From contig DGLB01000043.1 of NCBI GenBank assembly GCA_002387845.1, positions 43,375-107,374 of the forward strand: a DNA stretch of 64,000 nt, in the 5' to 3' direction. Made by a program: the position numbers and the translations under genes. The DNA is from Stenotrophomonas maltophilia. GTDB taxonomy: Bacteria; Pseudomonadota; Gammaproteobacteria; Xanthomonadales; Xanthomonadaceae. Below the pieces are notes generated by a model. The model was not told where the DNA came from, made no database searches, and saw only the letters and a program-made list of their open reading frames with translations. Positions 8,184 to 17,000 of this stretch are shown one piece after another (positions within the stretch are counted from its first letter, which is position 1; every line of letters starts with the position of its first letter).

Positions 8184-9341
8184 ATGAGCGAAGCAACCAC
8201 CGCCCCCGGCTTCAAGCCGAAGAAGTCCGTCGCCCTGTCCGGCACCGCTGCCGGCAACACCGCGCTGTGTACCGTTGGCCGCAGCGGCAACGACCTGCAC
8301 TACCGCGGCTACGACATCCTGGACCTGGCCAACACCAGCGAGTTCGAGGAAATCGCCCACCTGCTGGTACACGGCAAGCTGCCGACCCGCGCCGAGCTGA
8401 CCGCCTACAAGGCCAAGCTGAAGTCGCTGCGCGGCATTCCGGCGGCGGTCAAGGCCGCGCTGGAAGAGCTGCCGCCGTCGGCGCACCCGATGGATGTCAT
8501 GCGTACCGGCGTGTCCGTGCTGGGCTGCGTGTCGCCGGAGAAGGACGATCACAACCACCCGGGCGCGCGGGATATCGCCGACAAGCTGATGGCCTGCCTG
8601 GGCTCGATGCTGCTGTACTGGTACCACTGGAGCCACAACGGCCGCGCCATCGACGTCGAAACCGACGATGACTCCATCGGTGGCCACTTCCTGCACCTGC
8701 TGCACGGCGAGAAGCCGCAGGACTCGTGGGTGCGCGCCATGCACACCTCGCTCATTCTGTACGCCGAGCACGAGTTCAACGCGTCCACCTTTACCTGCCG
8801 CGTCATTGCCGGTACCGGCAGCGACATGTACAGCTGCATTGCCGGTGGCATCGGTGCGCTGCGCGGTCCCAAGCACGGCGGGGCCAACGAAGTCGCCTTC
8901 GAGGTGCAGAAGCGCTATGACAGCCCGGACGATGCAGAGGCCGACATCAAGGCCCGCGTGGAACGCAAGGAAGTGGTGATCGGCTTCGGGCACCCGGTGT
9001 ACACCGTCAGCGATCCGCGCAACAAGGTCATCAAGGACGTCGCCCGTGAGCTGTCGGCCGAGCAGGGCAATCTGAAGATGTACGACATTGCCGAACGCCT
9101 CGAGTCGGTGATGTGGGACATCAAGAAGATGTTCCCGAACCTGGACTGGTTCAGCGCGGTCAGCTACCACATGATGGGCGTGCCCACCGCGATGTTCACC
9201 CCGCTGTTCGTCATTGCCCGCACCTCCGGCTGGAGCGCGCACGTCATCGAGCAGCGCATCGATGGCAAGATCATCCGCCCCAGCGCCAACTACACCGGCC
9301 CGGAAGACCAGGTCTTCGTGCCGCTGTCCGAGCGCGCGTAA
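8184..9341 (+). CDS. prpC: 2-methylcitrate synthase
   Basis: PrpC condenses propionyl-CoA with oxaloacetate to 2-methylcitrate. The 385-residue product is a short citrate-synthase-family enzyme. The conserved active-site regions are visible: GGANEVAF with the preceding LRGPKHG, and IGFGHPVYTVSDPRN. The start ATG at 8184 has a strong GGAGGG 4-9 nt upstream (8175-8180). It shares the operon with prpB (28-nt gap) and is followed by 124 nt that contain one REP element before acnD. Confidence 0.95.
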   Translation: MSEATTAPGFKPKKSVALSGTAAGNTALCTVGRSGNDLHYRGYDILDLANTSEFEEIAHLLVHGKLPTRAELTAYKAKLKSLRGIPAAVKAALEELPPSAHPMDVMRTGVSVLGCVSPEKDDHNHPGARDIADKLMACLGSMLLYWYHWSHNGRAIDVETDDDSIGGHFLHLLHGEKPQDSWVRAMHTSLILYAEHEFNASTFTCRVIAGTGSDMYSCIAGGIGALRGPKHGGANEVAFEVQKRYDSPDDAEADIKARVERKEVVIGFGHPVYTVSDPRNKVIKDVARELSAEQGNLKMYDIAERLESVMWDIKKMFPNLDWFSAVSYHMMGVPTAMFTPLFVIARTSGWSAHVIEQRIDGKIIRPSANYTGPEDQVFVPLSERA

Positions 9342-9396
9342 CGTTGGACAGGGGTGGGTTCAGCCCGCCCCTTGCATGGCCCGTCAACGGCCGCCG

Positions 9397-9422
9397 GTAG
9401 CGCCGGCCGTTGGCCGGCCCAC
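9397..9422 (+). repeat. SMAG-like REP element (GTAG head, GCCGGCC hairpin)
   Basis: GTAG is followed by the palindrome GCCGGCC-GTT-GGCCGGC. The same sequence recurs at 34247-34272. It lies inside the prp operon between prpC and acnD, where it may stabilise or punctuate the mRNA. Confidence 0.75.
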
Positions 9423-9465
9423 GCACTCCTCGCCCCGGCCCGCCAATTCGCAGCTATCGCCAGCC

Positions 9466-12087
9466 ATGAATACTGATTTCCGCAAAACCCTTCCCGGCAC
9501 CTCGCTGGACTATTTCGATGCACGTGCCGCAGTCGACGCCATCGCGCCGGGGGCCTATGCCACGCTGCCGTATGTGTCGCGCGTGCTGGCTGAAAACCTG
9601 GTGCGCCGCTGTGACCCGGCCACCCTCACCGCTTCGCTCACCCAGCTGATCGAGCGCCGCCAGGACCTGGATTTCCCCTGGTTCCCGGCGCGCGTGGTCT
9701 GCCACGACATCCTGGGCCAGACCGCGCTGGTCGACCTGGCCGGCCTGCGTGATGCCATTGCTGATGCGGGCGGCGACCCGGCCAAGGTCAATCCGGTCGT
9801 ACCGGTGCAGCTGATCGTCGACCATTCGCTCGCGGTCGAATGCGGCGGTTTTGACCCGCAGGCCTTCGAGAAGAACCGTGCGATTGAAGACCGCCGCAAC
9901 GAAGACCGTTTCCACTTCATCGACTGGACCAAGCTGGCCTTCCAGAACGTGGATGTGATTCCGCCGGGCAACGGCATCATGCACCAGATCAATCTGGAGA
10001 AGATGTCGCCGGTGATCTACGTCCAGGACGGCGTCGCCTTCCCGGATACCTGCGTCGGCACTGACAGCCATACCCCGCATGTGGATGCGCTGGGCGTGAT
10101 CGCCATCGGCGTTGGCGGGCTGGAAGCCGAAAACGTGATGCTGGGCCGGGCCTCGTGGATGCGCCTGCCCGACATCGTCGGCGTGGAGCTCACCGGCAAG
10201 CCGCAGCCGGGCATCACCGCCACCGACGTGGTGCTGGCCCTCACCGAGTTCCTGCGCGCCGAGCGCGTGGTCGGTGCCTGGCTGGAGTTCTTCGGCGAAG
10301 GTGCCGCGGCGCTGACCATCGGTGACCGCGCCACCATTTCCAACATGTGCCCCGAGTACGGCGCGACGGCGGCGATGTTCTACATCGACAGCCAGACCAC
10401 CGACTACCTGCGCCTGACCGGGCGCGAGGAAGCGCAGGTCGCGCTGGTCGAGACCTACGCCCGTACCACCGGCCTGTGGGCCGATGACCTGGTCAGCGCG
10501 CAGTACCCGCGCGTGTTGCGCTTTGACCTGTCCAGCGTGGTCCGCAACATGGCCGGCCCCAGCAACCCGCATCGCCGACTGCCGGTCAGCGCACTGGCCG
10601 AACGTGGCATTGCCGATGCCGCCAAGCTGGAAGCGGGCAAGGCCGAACAGGCCCAGGGCCTGATGCCGGACGGGGCGGTGATCATCGCGGCCATCACCAG
10701 CTGCACCAACACGTCCAATCCGCGCAACGTGATCGCTGCCGGTCTGCTGGCGCGCAAGGCCAATGAACGTGGCCTGCTGCGCAAGCCGTGGGTGAAATCC
10801 TCGCTGGCCCCGGGCTCCAAGGCGGTGCAGCTGTATCTGGAAGAGGCCGGCCTGCTGCCGGACCTGGAAAAACTGGGCTTTGGCATCGTGGCGTTCGCCT
10901 GCACCACCTGCAACGGCATGAGTGGCGCGCTGGACCCGGTGATCCAGCAGGAAATCATCGACCGCGATCTGTACGCCACTGCGGTGTTGTCCGGCAACCG
11001 CAACTTCGACGGCCGCATCCATCCGTATGCCAAGCAGGCGTTCCTGGCTTCACCGCCGCTGGTGATCGCCTACGCCATCGCCGGCACGGTGCGTTTCGAC
11101 ATCGAGAAGGACGTACTGGGCCTGGACGCGCAGGGCAACGAGGTGCGCCTGAAGGACATCTGGCCCACCGACGCCGAGATTGACGCCGTGGTGAAGGCGG
11201 CGGTGAAGCCGGAACAGTTCCGCAGCGTCTACAACCCCATGTTCAACATCCGCGTGGAGCACGCGGCCCCCACCGTCAGCCCGCTGTACGACTGGCGTCC
11301 GCAGAGCACCTATATCCGGCGTCCGCCGTACTGGGAAGGGGCGTTGGCGGGCGAGCGTACCCTGGCCGGCATGCGCGCGCTGGCGGTGCTGCCCGACAAC
11401 ATCACCACCGATCACCTGTCGCCGTCCAACGCGATCCTGGCGTCCAGTGCCGCAGGTGAGTACCTGGCGAAGATGGGCCTGCCGGAAGAGGACTTCAACT
11501 CCTACGCCACGCACCGTGGCGACCACCTCACTGCGCAGCGGGCCACCTTCGCCAACCCGAAGCTGTTCAACGAGATGGTGCGCAACGAAGACGGCAGCGT
11601 GAAGCAGGGGTCGCTGGCCCGGGTCGAACCGGAAGGCAAGGTCATGCGCATGTGGGAAGCGATTGAAACCTACATGGAGCGCAAGCAGCCGCTGATCATC
11701 ATTGCCGGCGCGGATTACGGCCAGGGCAGCTCGCGCGACTGGGCCGCCAAGGGCGTGCGTCTGGCCGGCGTGGAAGCCATCGTCGCCGAGGGCTTCGAAC
11801 GCATCCATCGCACCAACCTGATCGGCATGGGCGTGCTGCCGCTGGAGTTCAAGCCGGGCACCACCCGTCTGACCCTGGGCATCGACGGCACCGAGACCTT
11901 CGACGTGGTCGGCGCACGCACCCCGCGCGCCGACCTGCGTCTGGTCATCCACCGCCGCGACGGCCAGGACGTGGTCGTTCCGGTCACCTGTCGCCTGGAC
12001 AGCGACGAGGAAGTGGCCATTTACGAAGCCGGCGGCGTCCTCCAGCGATTCGCGCAGGACTTCCTGGAATCCACCCAGGCCGCCTGA
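9466..12087 (+). CDS. acnD: Fe/S-dependent 2-methylisocitrate (2-methylcitrate) dehydratase AcnD
   Basis: AcnD is the aconitase-family enzyme that, with PrpF, replaces PrpD: it dehydrates 2-methylcitrate to a 2-methylaconitate isomer. The 873-residue length fits. The three 4Fe-4S cysteines are visible in SCTNTSNP (about residue 412) and CTTCNGMSG (about 480). GTDSHTPH and the C-terminal swivel-domain motif GADYGQGSSRDWAAKG are also present. ATG at 9466 (MNTDFRKTLPG...) is the family start; the frame remains open upstream into the end of prpC. No prpD is present, consistent with the acnD-prpF pathway variant. Confidence 0.95.
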   Translation: MNTDFRKTLPGTSLDYFDARAAVDAIAPGAYATLPYVSRVLAENLVRRCDPATLTASLTQLIERRQDLDFPWFPARVVCHDILGQTALVDLAGLRDAIADAGGDPAKVNPVVPVQLIVDHSLAVECGGFDPQAFEKNRAIEDRRNEDRFHFIDWTKLAFQNVDVIPPGNGIMHQINLEKMSPVIYVQDGVAFPDTCVGTDSHTPHVDALGVIAIGVGGLEAENVMLGRASWMRLPDIVGVELTGKPQPGITATDVVLALTEFLRAERVVGAWLEFFGEGAAALTIGDRATISNMCPEYGATAAMFYIDSQTTDYLRLTGREEAQVALVETYARTTGLWADDLVSAQYPRVLRFDLSSVVRNMAGPSNPHRRLPVSALAERGIADAAKLEAGKAEQAQGLMPDGAVIIAAITSCTNTSNPRNVIAAGLLARKANERGLLRKPWVKSSLAPGSKAVQLYLEEAGLLPDLEKLGFGIVAFACTTCNGMSGALDPVIQQEIIDRDLYATAVLSGNRNFDGRIHPYAKQAFLASPPLVIAYAIAGTVRFDIEKDVLGLDAQGNEVRLKDIWPTDAEIDAVVKAAVKPEQFRSVYNPMFNIRVEHAAPTVSPLYDWRPQSTYIRRPPYWEGALAGERTLAGMRALAVLPDNITTDHLSPSNAILASSAAGEYLAKMGLPEEDFNSYATHRGDHLTAQRATFANPKLFNEMVRNEDGSVKQGSLARVEPEGKVMRMWEAIETYMERKQPLIIIAGADYGQGSSRDWAAKGVRLAGVEAIVAEGFERIHRTNLIGMGVLPLEFKPGTTRLTLGIDGTETFDVVGARTPRADLRLVIHRRDGQDVVVPVTCRLDSDEEVAIYEAGGVLQRFAQDFLESTQAA

Positions 12088-12095
12088 CCCAAAAC

Positions 12096-12128
12096 CCGGC
12101 AAAGCCACGCCCTGCGTGGCTTTGCCGG
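12096..12128 (+). terminator. 15-bp perfect hairpin after acnD
   Basis: CCGGCAAAGCCACGC (12096-12110), loop CCT, and its perfect complement (12114-12128) start 8 nt after the acnD stop. No U-run follows, so it is more likely an attenuator or 3'-end stabiliser than a strict terminator. A shorter form (CCACGC-CCT-GCGTGG) recurs at 39056-39070. Confidence 0.55.
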
Positions 12129-12184
12129 ATGAGGACAGCGGTCGTCCCCTCAACCCTGAACCCCGAAATCTTGCGCCCAGACCC

Positions 12185-12219
12185 TTGACGGCGCACCATC
12201 AATGGCAATTATTGCCATT
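12185..12219 (+). promoter_or_regulatory. parDE promoter with autoregulatory palindrome
   Basis: TTGACG at 12185-12190 can serve as -35. The -10 position (about 12207-12213) falls in an AT-rich perfect inverted repeat AATGGCAA-TTA-TTGCCATT (12201-12219), 15 nt before the antitoxin ATG. RHH antitoxins usually repress their own operon by binding such a site; here that is inferred. Confidence 0.6.
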
Positions 12220-12233
12220 CCGAGGTTCCCCTT

Positions 12234-12491
12234 ATGGCCACCATGAACATCTCACTCAGCGACCCGCTCAAGCAGTTCGTCGACGAAGAAGTCAGCGAAG
12301 GTGGCTATTCGAGTACCTCCGACTACGTGCGCGACCTGATCCGTCAGCGCCAGCGGCGCAAGGCCGAAGACCTGCTGCGGCAACTCATCGCAGAAGGTCT
12401 GGCCTCCGGGCCGGCCAGGCCGCTTGAGCCGGGTCACTTTGACCGGATGCGCCGGGAGTTGGCCGAACGGATCGCACGTGAAGAAGATTGA
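12234..12491 (+). CDS. parD: ParD-family antitoxin (ribbon-helix-helix)
   Basis: The 85-residue protein starts with a ribbon-helix-helix DNA-binding fold: MNISLSDPLKQFVDEEV is the beta strand and first helix, and GGYSSTSDYVRDLIRQ the second helix, both typical of ParD. The acidic, Arg-rich C-terminus should wrap the toxin. The protein would neutralise the ParE encoded by the overlapping downstream gene and repress the shared promoter. ATG at 12234 is used; a second ATG follows at 12243. It lies within the prp gene cluster between acnD and prpF, in the same direction as both. Confidence 0.88.
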   Translation: MATMNISLSDPLKQFVDEEVSEGGYSSTSDYVRDLIRQRQRRKAEDLLRQLIAEGLASGPARPLEPGHFDRMRRELAERIAREED

Positions 12492-12804
12492 GTGGCGTCC
12501 CCAGGCCGAAGTGGACGCCGCTGACGCCGCCTACTGGTATGCGCGGCAAGGCGGACTGGCACTGGGTCAGCGCTTTCTTTCCGAGGTCGATGACACCTTG
12601 GCGCGGATTGCTGCTTTCCCGGGTGCAGGGTCCAGCCGACACGCGCACCTTGCCGAGATGCTGGCAGGCCCACTGCGCTACATGGTTGTTTCCGCGTTTG
12701 ACCGCTATGTCATCTATTACCTTGATCTTCCCACCCACGTAGACGTCGTTCGCGTGTGGTGCGTAGAACGGGGTTTGGATGCGTTGTTGGATCACGCCTC
12801 CTGA
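12478..12804 (+). CDS. parE: ParE-family toxin (RelE/ParE superfamily)
   Basis: The 108-residue protein has the ParE arrangement: WRPQAEVDAADAAYWYA, then FLSEVDDTLARIAAFPGAG, then GPLRYMVVSAFDRYVIYYLD and a final VVRVWCVERGLD. Characterised ParE toxins poison DNA gyrase. GTG at 12478 is preferred because it overlaps parD by 14 nt (coupled translation) and gives the normal length. The frame is open upstream to 12424 inside parD. The prpF start lies 22 nt past the stop, so prpF is probably read through from this cassette. Confidence 0.87.
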   Translation: MKKIEWRPQAEVDAADAAYWYARQGGLALGQRFLSEVDDTLARIAAFPGAGSSRHAHLAEMLAGPLRYMVVSAFDRYVIYYLDLPTHVDVVRVWCVERGLDALLDHAS

Positions 12805-12826
12805 TACTTGTGACCTGGACAGCACG

Positions 12827-14011
12827 ATGACCTTTGTTCCCCAACTCCGCATTCCCGCCACCTACATGCGCGGCGGCACCAGCAAAGGTGTCTTCTTCCG
12901 CCTGCAGGACCTGCCCGCTGCGGCGCAGGTGCCGGGTCCCGCGCGTGATGCGCTGCTAATGCGCGTGATCGGTTCGCCCGATCCCTACGGCAAGCATACC
13001 GACGGCATGGGCGGTGCCACCTCCAGCACCAGCAAATGCGTGATCATCTCCGGTGCATCCGTGCCCGATCATGACGTGGACTATCTGTACGGCCAGGTCT
13101 CCATCGACACCGCATTCGTTGACTGGAGCGGCAACTGCGGCAACCTCAGCACCGCGGTCGGTCCGTTTGCGATCAGCAACGGTTTCATCGACCCGGCGCG
13201 GATTCCACACAACGGCACCTGCACGGTGCGGATCTGGCAGGCCAACATCGGCAAGACCATTCTGGCGCATGTGCCGATCGTCGATGGCCAGGTCCAGGAA
13301 GACGGCGACTTCGAGCTGGACGGGGTGACCTTCCCGGCGGCCGAGATCGCGTTGGAGTTCATCGATCCGTCCGACGACGCCGACGGCGGCAGCATGTTCC
13401 CCACCGGCAACCTGACCGACACGCTGGACGTGCCCGGCGTCGGCAGCTTCACCGTGACCATGATCACCGCCGGCATCCCCACCATCTTCCTCAACGCCGC
13501 CGATCTGGGCTACACCGGTACCGAGCTGCAGCCCGCCATCAATGACGACAAGGCCGCGCTGGCCCGCTTCGAGGCGATCCGCGCGCATGGCGCGGTGCGC
13601 ATGGGCCTGATCGAACATATCGACCAGGCCGCCACCCGCCAGCACACCCCCAAGGTTGCCTTCGTCGCGCCGGCACAGGATTACGTGTCCTCCAGCGGCA
13701 AGCAGATCCCCGCCCACCACATCGACCTGCACGCGCGCGCGCTGTCGATGGGCAAGCTGCACCACGCCATGATGGGCACTGCAGCTGTTGCCATTGGCAC
13801 GGCGGCCGCCATTCCGGGCACCCTGGTCAATCTGGCCGCCGGTGGTGGCACGCGTGACGCGGTGACCTTCGGGCATCCCTCCGGCACCCTCCGGGTCGGG
13901 GCGCAGGCGGCCCAGGTGGACGGCGAGTGGGTGGTCACCAAGGCGCTGATGAGCCGCAGCGCCCGGGTCCTGATGGAAGGCGCGGTGCGGGTGCCGGCGG
14001 GGACGCTGTAA
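12827..14011 (+). CDS. prpF: 2-methylaconitate cis-trans isomerase PrpF
   Basis: PrpF isomerises the 2-methylaconitate made by AcnD so that aconitase can rehydrate it to 2-methylisocitrate. The 394-residue protein belongs to the two-domain DapF-like fold family. The N-terminal motif PATYMRGGTSKGVFF contains the catalytic lysine, and GNCGNLSTAVGPFAI is the conserved Cys-containing loop. ATG at 12827 is the family start; the frame extends upstream into parE. PrpF is the last gene of the propionate cluster, separated from acnD by parDE. Confidence 0.95.
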   Translation: MTFVPQLRIPATYMRGGTSKGVFFRLQDLPAAAQVPGPARDALLMRVIGSPDPYGKHTDGMGGATSSTSKCVIISGASVPDHDVDYLYGQVSIDTAFVDWSGNCGNLSTAVGPFAISNGFIDPARIPHNGTCTVRIWQANIGKTILAHVPIVDGQVQEDGDFELDGVTFPAAEIALEFIDPSDDADGGSMFPTGNLTDTLDVPGVGSFTVTMITAGIPTIFLNAADLGYTGTELQPAINDDKAALARFEAIRAHGAVRMGLIEHIDQAATRQHTPKVAFVAPAQDYVSSSGKQIPAHHIDLHARALSMGKLHHAMMGTAAVAIGTAAAIPGTLVNLAAGGGTRDAVTFGHPSGTLRVGAQAAQVDGEWVVTKALMSRSARVLMEGAVRVPAGTL

Positions 14012-14049
14012 CCGTCAATTCGGAATTTCCCGACCCATCCGCGTCCCGG

Positions 14050-14070
14050 TGCCACCGTATACTGGTGGCA
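14050..14070. promoter_or_regulatory. inverted repeat overlapping a -10-like box upstream of yfhM
   Basis: TGCCACC (14050-14056) and GGTGGCA (14064-14070) flank GTATACT, which contains a good -10 box TATACT, 20 nt before the yfhM ATG. It could be a repressor operator at the promoter or a hairpin at the mRNA start. No convincing -35 is visible. Confidence 0.4.
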
Positions 14071-14089
14071 TCGTTCAAGGAGTGACGTC

Positions 14090-17000
14090 ATGGCTACGCT
14101 GGGTCGGGTCGGGCAGGGCAAGTGGAAGGGAATCATCGCGCTGGCGCTCGCCGCCACGCTGGCAGTCGGCATCGGCGGCTGCAAACGCAATGAGACCGGC
14201 CAGCTGCCGGAAGCCTCCGGCAAGCCGATCGCCGCCAAGGCCGAAGCGGTCACCGAGTTCACCCTGCTGCGCGCCTACCCCGACGAGAAGGGCGACGGCC
14301 TCTCGCTGGCGCTGGAGTTCTCGCGCCCGCTGGTCGGCACCCAGGACTTCGACAAGCTGGTCCGGTTCGAAGAGAAGGTCGGCACCGAGGACAGCAGCTG
14401 GACCCTGTCCGACGACGGCATCACGCTGCGCTACCCGTTCGTGGAAGCGGCCAAGGACTACACCCTGGTCGTCTCGGCGGACCTGCTGGCCGCCGATGGC
14501 AGCCGCATCGGCAAGGAACTGAAACAGAAGGTCTTCACCGGCGAACTCAAGCCGGTGGCCGGGTTCGCCTCGCAGGGCAGCGTTCTGCCCGCGCGTGAAA
14601 GCCGCGGCCTGCCGGTGGTATCGGTCAACGTGCCGGAAGTGGACGTGGAGTTCCTGCGCGTGCGCGAAAAGCAGCTGCCGCAGTTCTTCAGCCAGTACCA
14701 GCGCGGTGGCCGCCGTGGCAGCTGGGAGCTGGACAGCGAATACGGCGACAAGACCCCGATGTCGCAGCTGGCTGAGCCGGTCTATGTGAACCGCTTCGTG
14801 CTCGGCGGCAAGCAGAACGAGCGCGTGCTCACCTACCTGCCCACCCAGGACATCAAGGAACTGCAGGAACCCGGCCTGTACTTCGCGGTGATGAAGCGCA
14901 CCGGTTCGTTCGACAGCGAGTTCGACACCGCCTTCTTCACCGTCAGCGACATCGGCCTGCACACCCGCGCCTACAAGGACACCCTGTTCGTCCACACGGC
15001 CTCGCTGCAGAGCGGGGCGGCGCTGAAGAAGATCGACCTGCGCATTCTCGATGCCAAGGGCGAGCTGGTGCTCAAGGGCAGCACCGACGGCAACGGCAAC
15101 GCCCTGCTCAAGTACACCCTGGATGCCGGTCACGTGCTGATTGCCAGCAGCGGTGCCGACACCACCTTCCTGCCGTTCAACCAGCCGGCGCTGGATCTGA
15201 GCGAGTTCGCCGTGGCCGGTCGCGACAATGCCTGGTTCGACGTGTTCGCCTGGTCCGGGCGTGACCTCTACCGCCCCGGTGAAACCGTACGCGTGTCCGC
15301 GTTGCTGCGCGACAATGACGGCAAGCCGGTGAAGCCGCAGCCGGTGTACCTGCGGCTGAAGCAGCCCGACGGCAAGACCTTCCGTGAAACCCGCCTGCAG
15401 CCCGGCGAACAGGGCTATCTGAGCTTCGAGCAGACCATTCCCGCGGATGCCCCGACCGGCCGCTGGCAGGTGGAGTTCCGCAGCAACCCGGCCAGCAAGG
15501 AAGCCATCCAGGGCATGACCCTGCGCATCGAGGAGTTCCTGCCCGAGCGCATGAAGCTGGACCTGGACAGCCCGCAGAAGACCCTCAAGCCCGGTGAGCC
15601 ACTCAAGCTGCAGGCCGATGCTGCCTACCTGTATGGCGCGCCGGCCGACGGCAACCGTTTCACCGCGCGTCTGGCGGTGACCGCCGAGACGTCGCCGGTG
15701 GAGTCGCTGCCGGGGTACTTCTTCGGCGACCCCACCGTTGAGCTGCCGCGCGAAGCGCGCGATGTGATCGACACCGAGTTCCCGGCCGACGGCAAGCTGC
15801 GCCAGGATGTCGATCTGCCTGCCGAAGTGAAAGCCACCGCACCGGTTGCCGTGGTGCTGTCAGGCAGCGTGTACGAAACCGGTGGCCGCACCGTCAGCCG
15901 CACACTGAAGCGGGTGATGTGGCCGGCCCCGGTGCTGGTCGGGGTGCGCCCCCTGTTCGATCACAACGACGGTGCCGATGCCAACAGCAATGCGCGGTTT
16001 GAGATCACCCGCGTGGATGCGGCCGGCAAGGCCCACCCGGGCAAGGGGCTGAAGGTCACCCTGGTGCGCGAGCTGCGCGACTACCACTGGACCTTCAACG
16101 AGAACCGCTGGGACTACGATTTCACCCGTCGTTTCGAGAACAAGGAAACCCGCACCGTCGACGCCGGCAATGCGCCGCTCGGCATCGATTTCCCGGTGGA
16201 ATGGGGCGAGTACCGCCTGGAAGTGTTCGACCCGGGCACCGGCCTGACCAGCCGCTATCCGTTCCATGCCGGCTGGAGCTGGAACGACGACAATCGTGGC
16301 CTGGATGCCCGGCCTGACAAGGTCAAGCTGAGCCTGGACAAGACCGGCTACAAGGCCGGCGACACCGTGCGCGTCACGGTCACCCCGCCGCATGCCGGCA
16401 AGGGCGTGATCATGGTCGAAAGCGACAAGATGCTGTACGTGCAGGAAATCGACGCCAAGCCTGGCAGCACCTTCAATCTGCCGGTCACGGCGGATTGGGA
16501 ACGCCACGACGTCTACATCACCGCGCTGGTGTTCCGTGGCGGCAGTGCGCCCAGCAAGATCACGCCGGCCCGTGCCGTGGGCGTGGTCCATGTGCCGATG
16601 GACCGCAAGGCGCGCACCGTGGCCGTGGGCTTGTCCGCGCCCAAACAGATGCGTCCGGAACAGACCCTGCCGGTGACGGTCAGCGCACCGCAGCTGGCCG
16701 GCAAGGTCGCGCACGTCACCGTGTCAGCGGTGGACGTGGGCATCCTCAACATCACCCGCTTCCCGGTACCGGATGCCGCCGCGCACTTCTTCGCCCAGCG
16801 CCGCCTGGGCGTGGATGCCTACGACATCTACAGCCGGGTGATTGAAAGCTTCGACGGCAGCAGCGGCAAGCTCAAGTTCGGTGGCGACATGGCACTGGCC
16901 GCGCTGCCGCAGGCCAAGCGTCCCACCGCGCGCGTGCAGACCGTGGACCTGTTCGCCGGCCCGGTGAAGCTGGACGCCAAGGGCAATGCCCGGGTCAACC

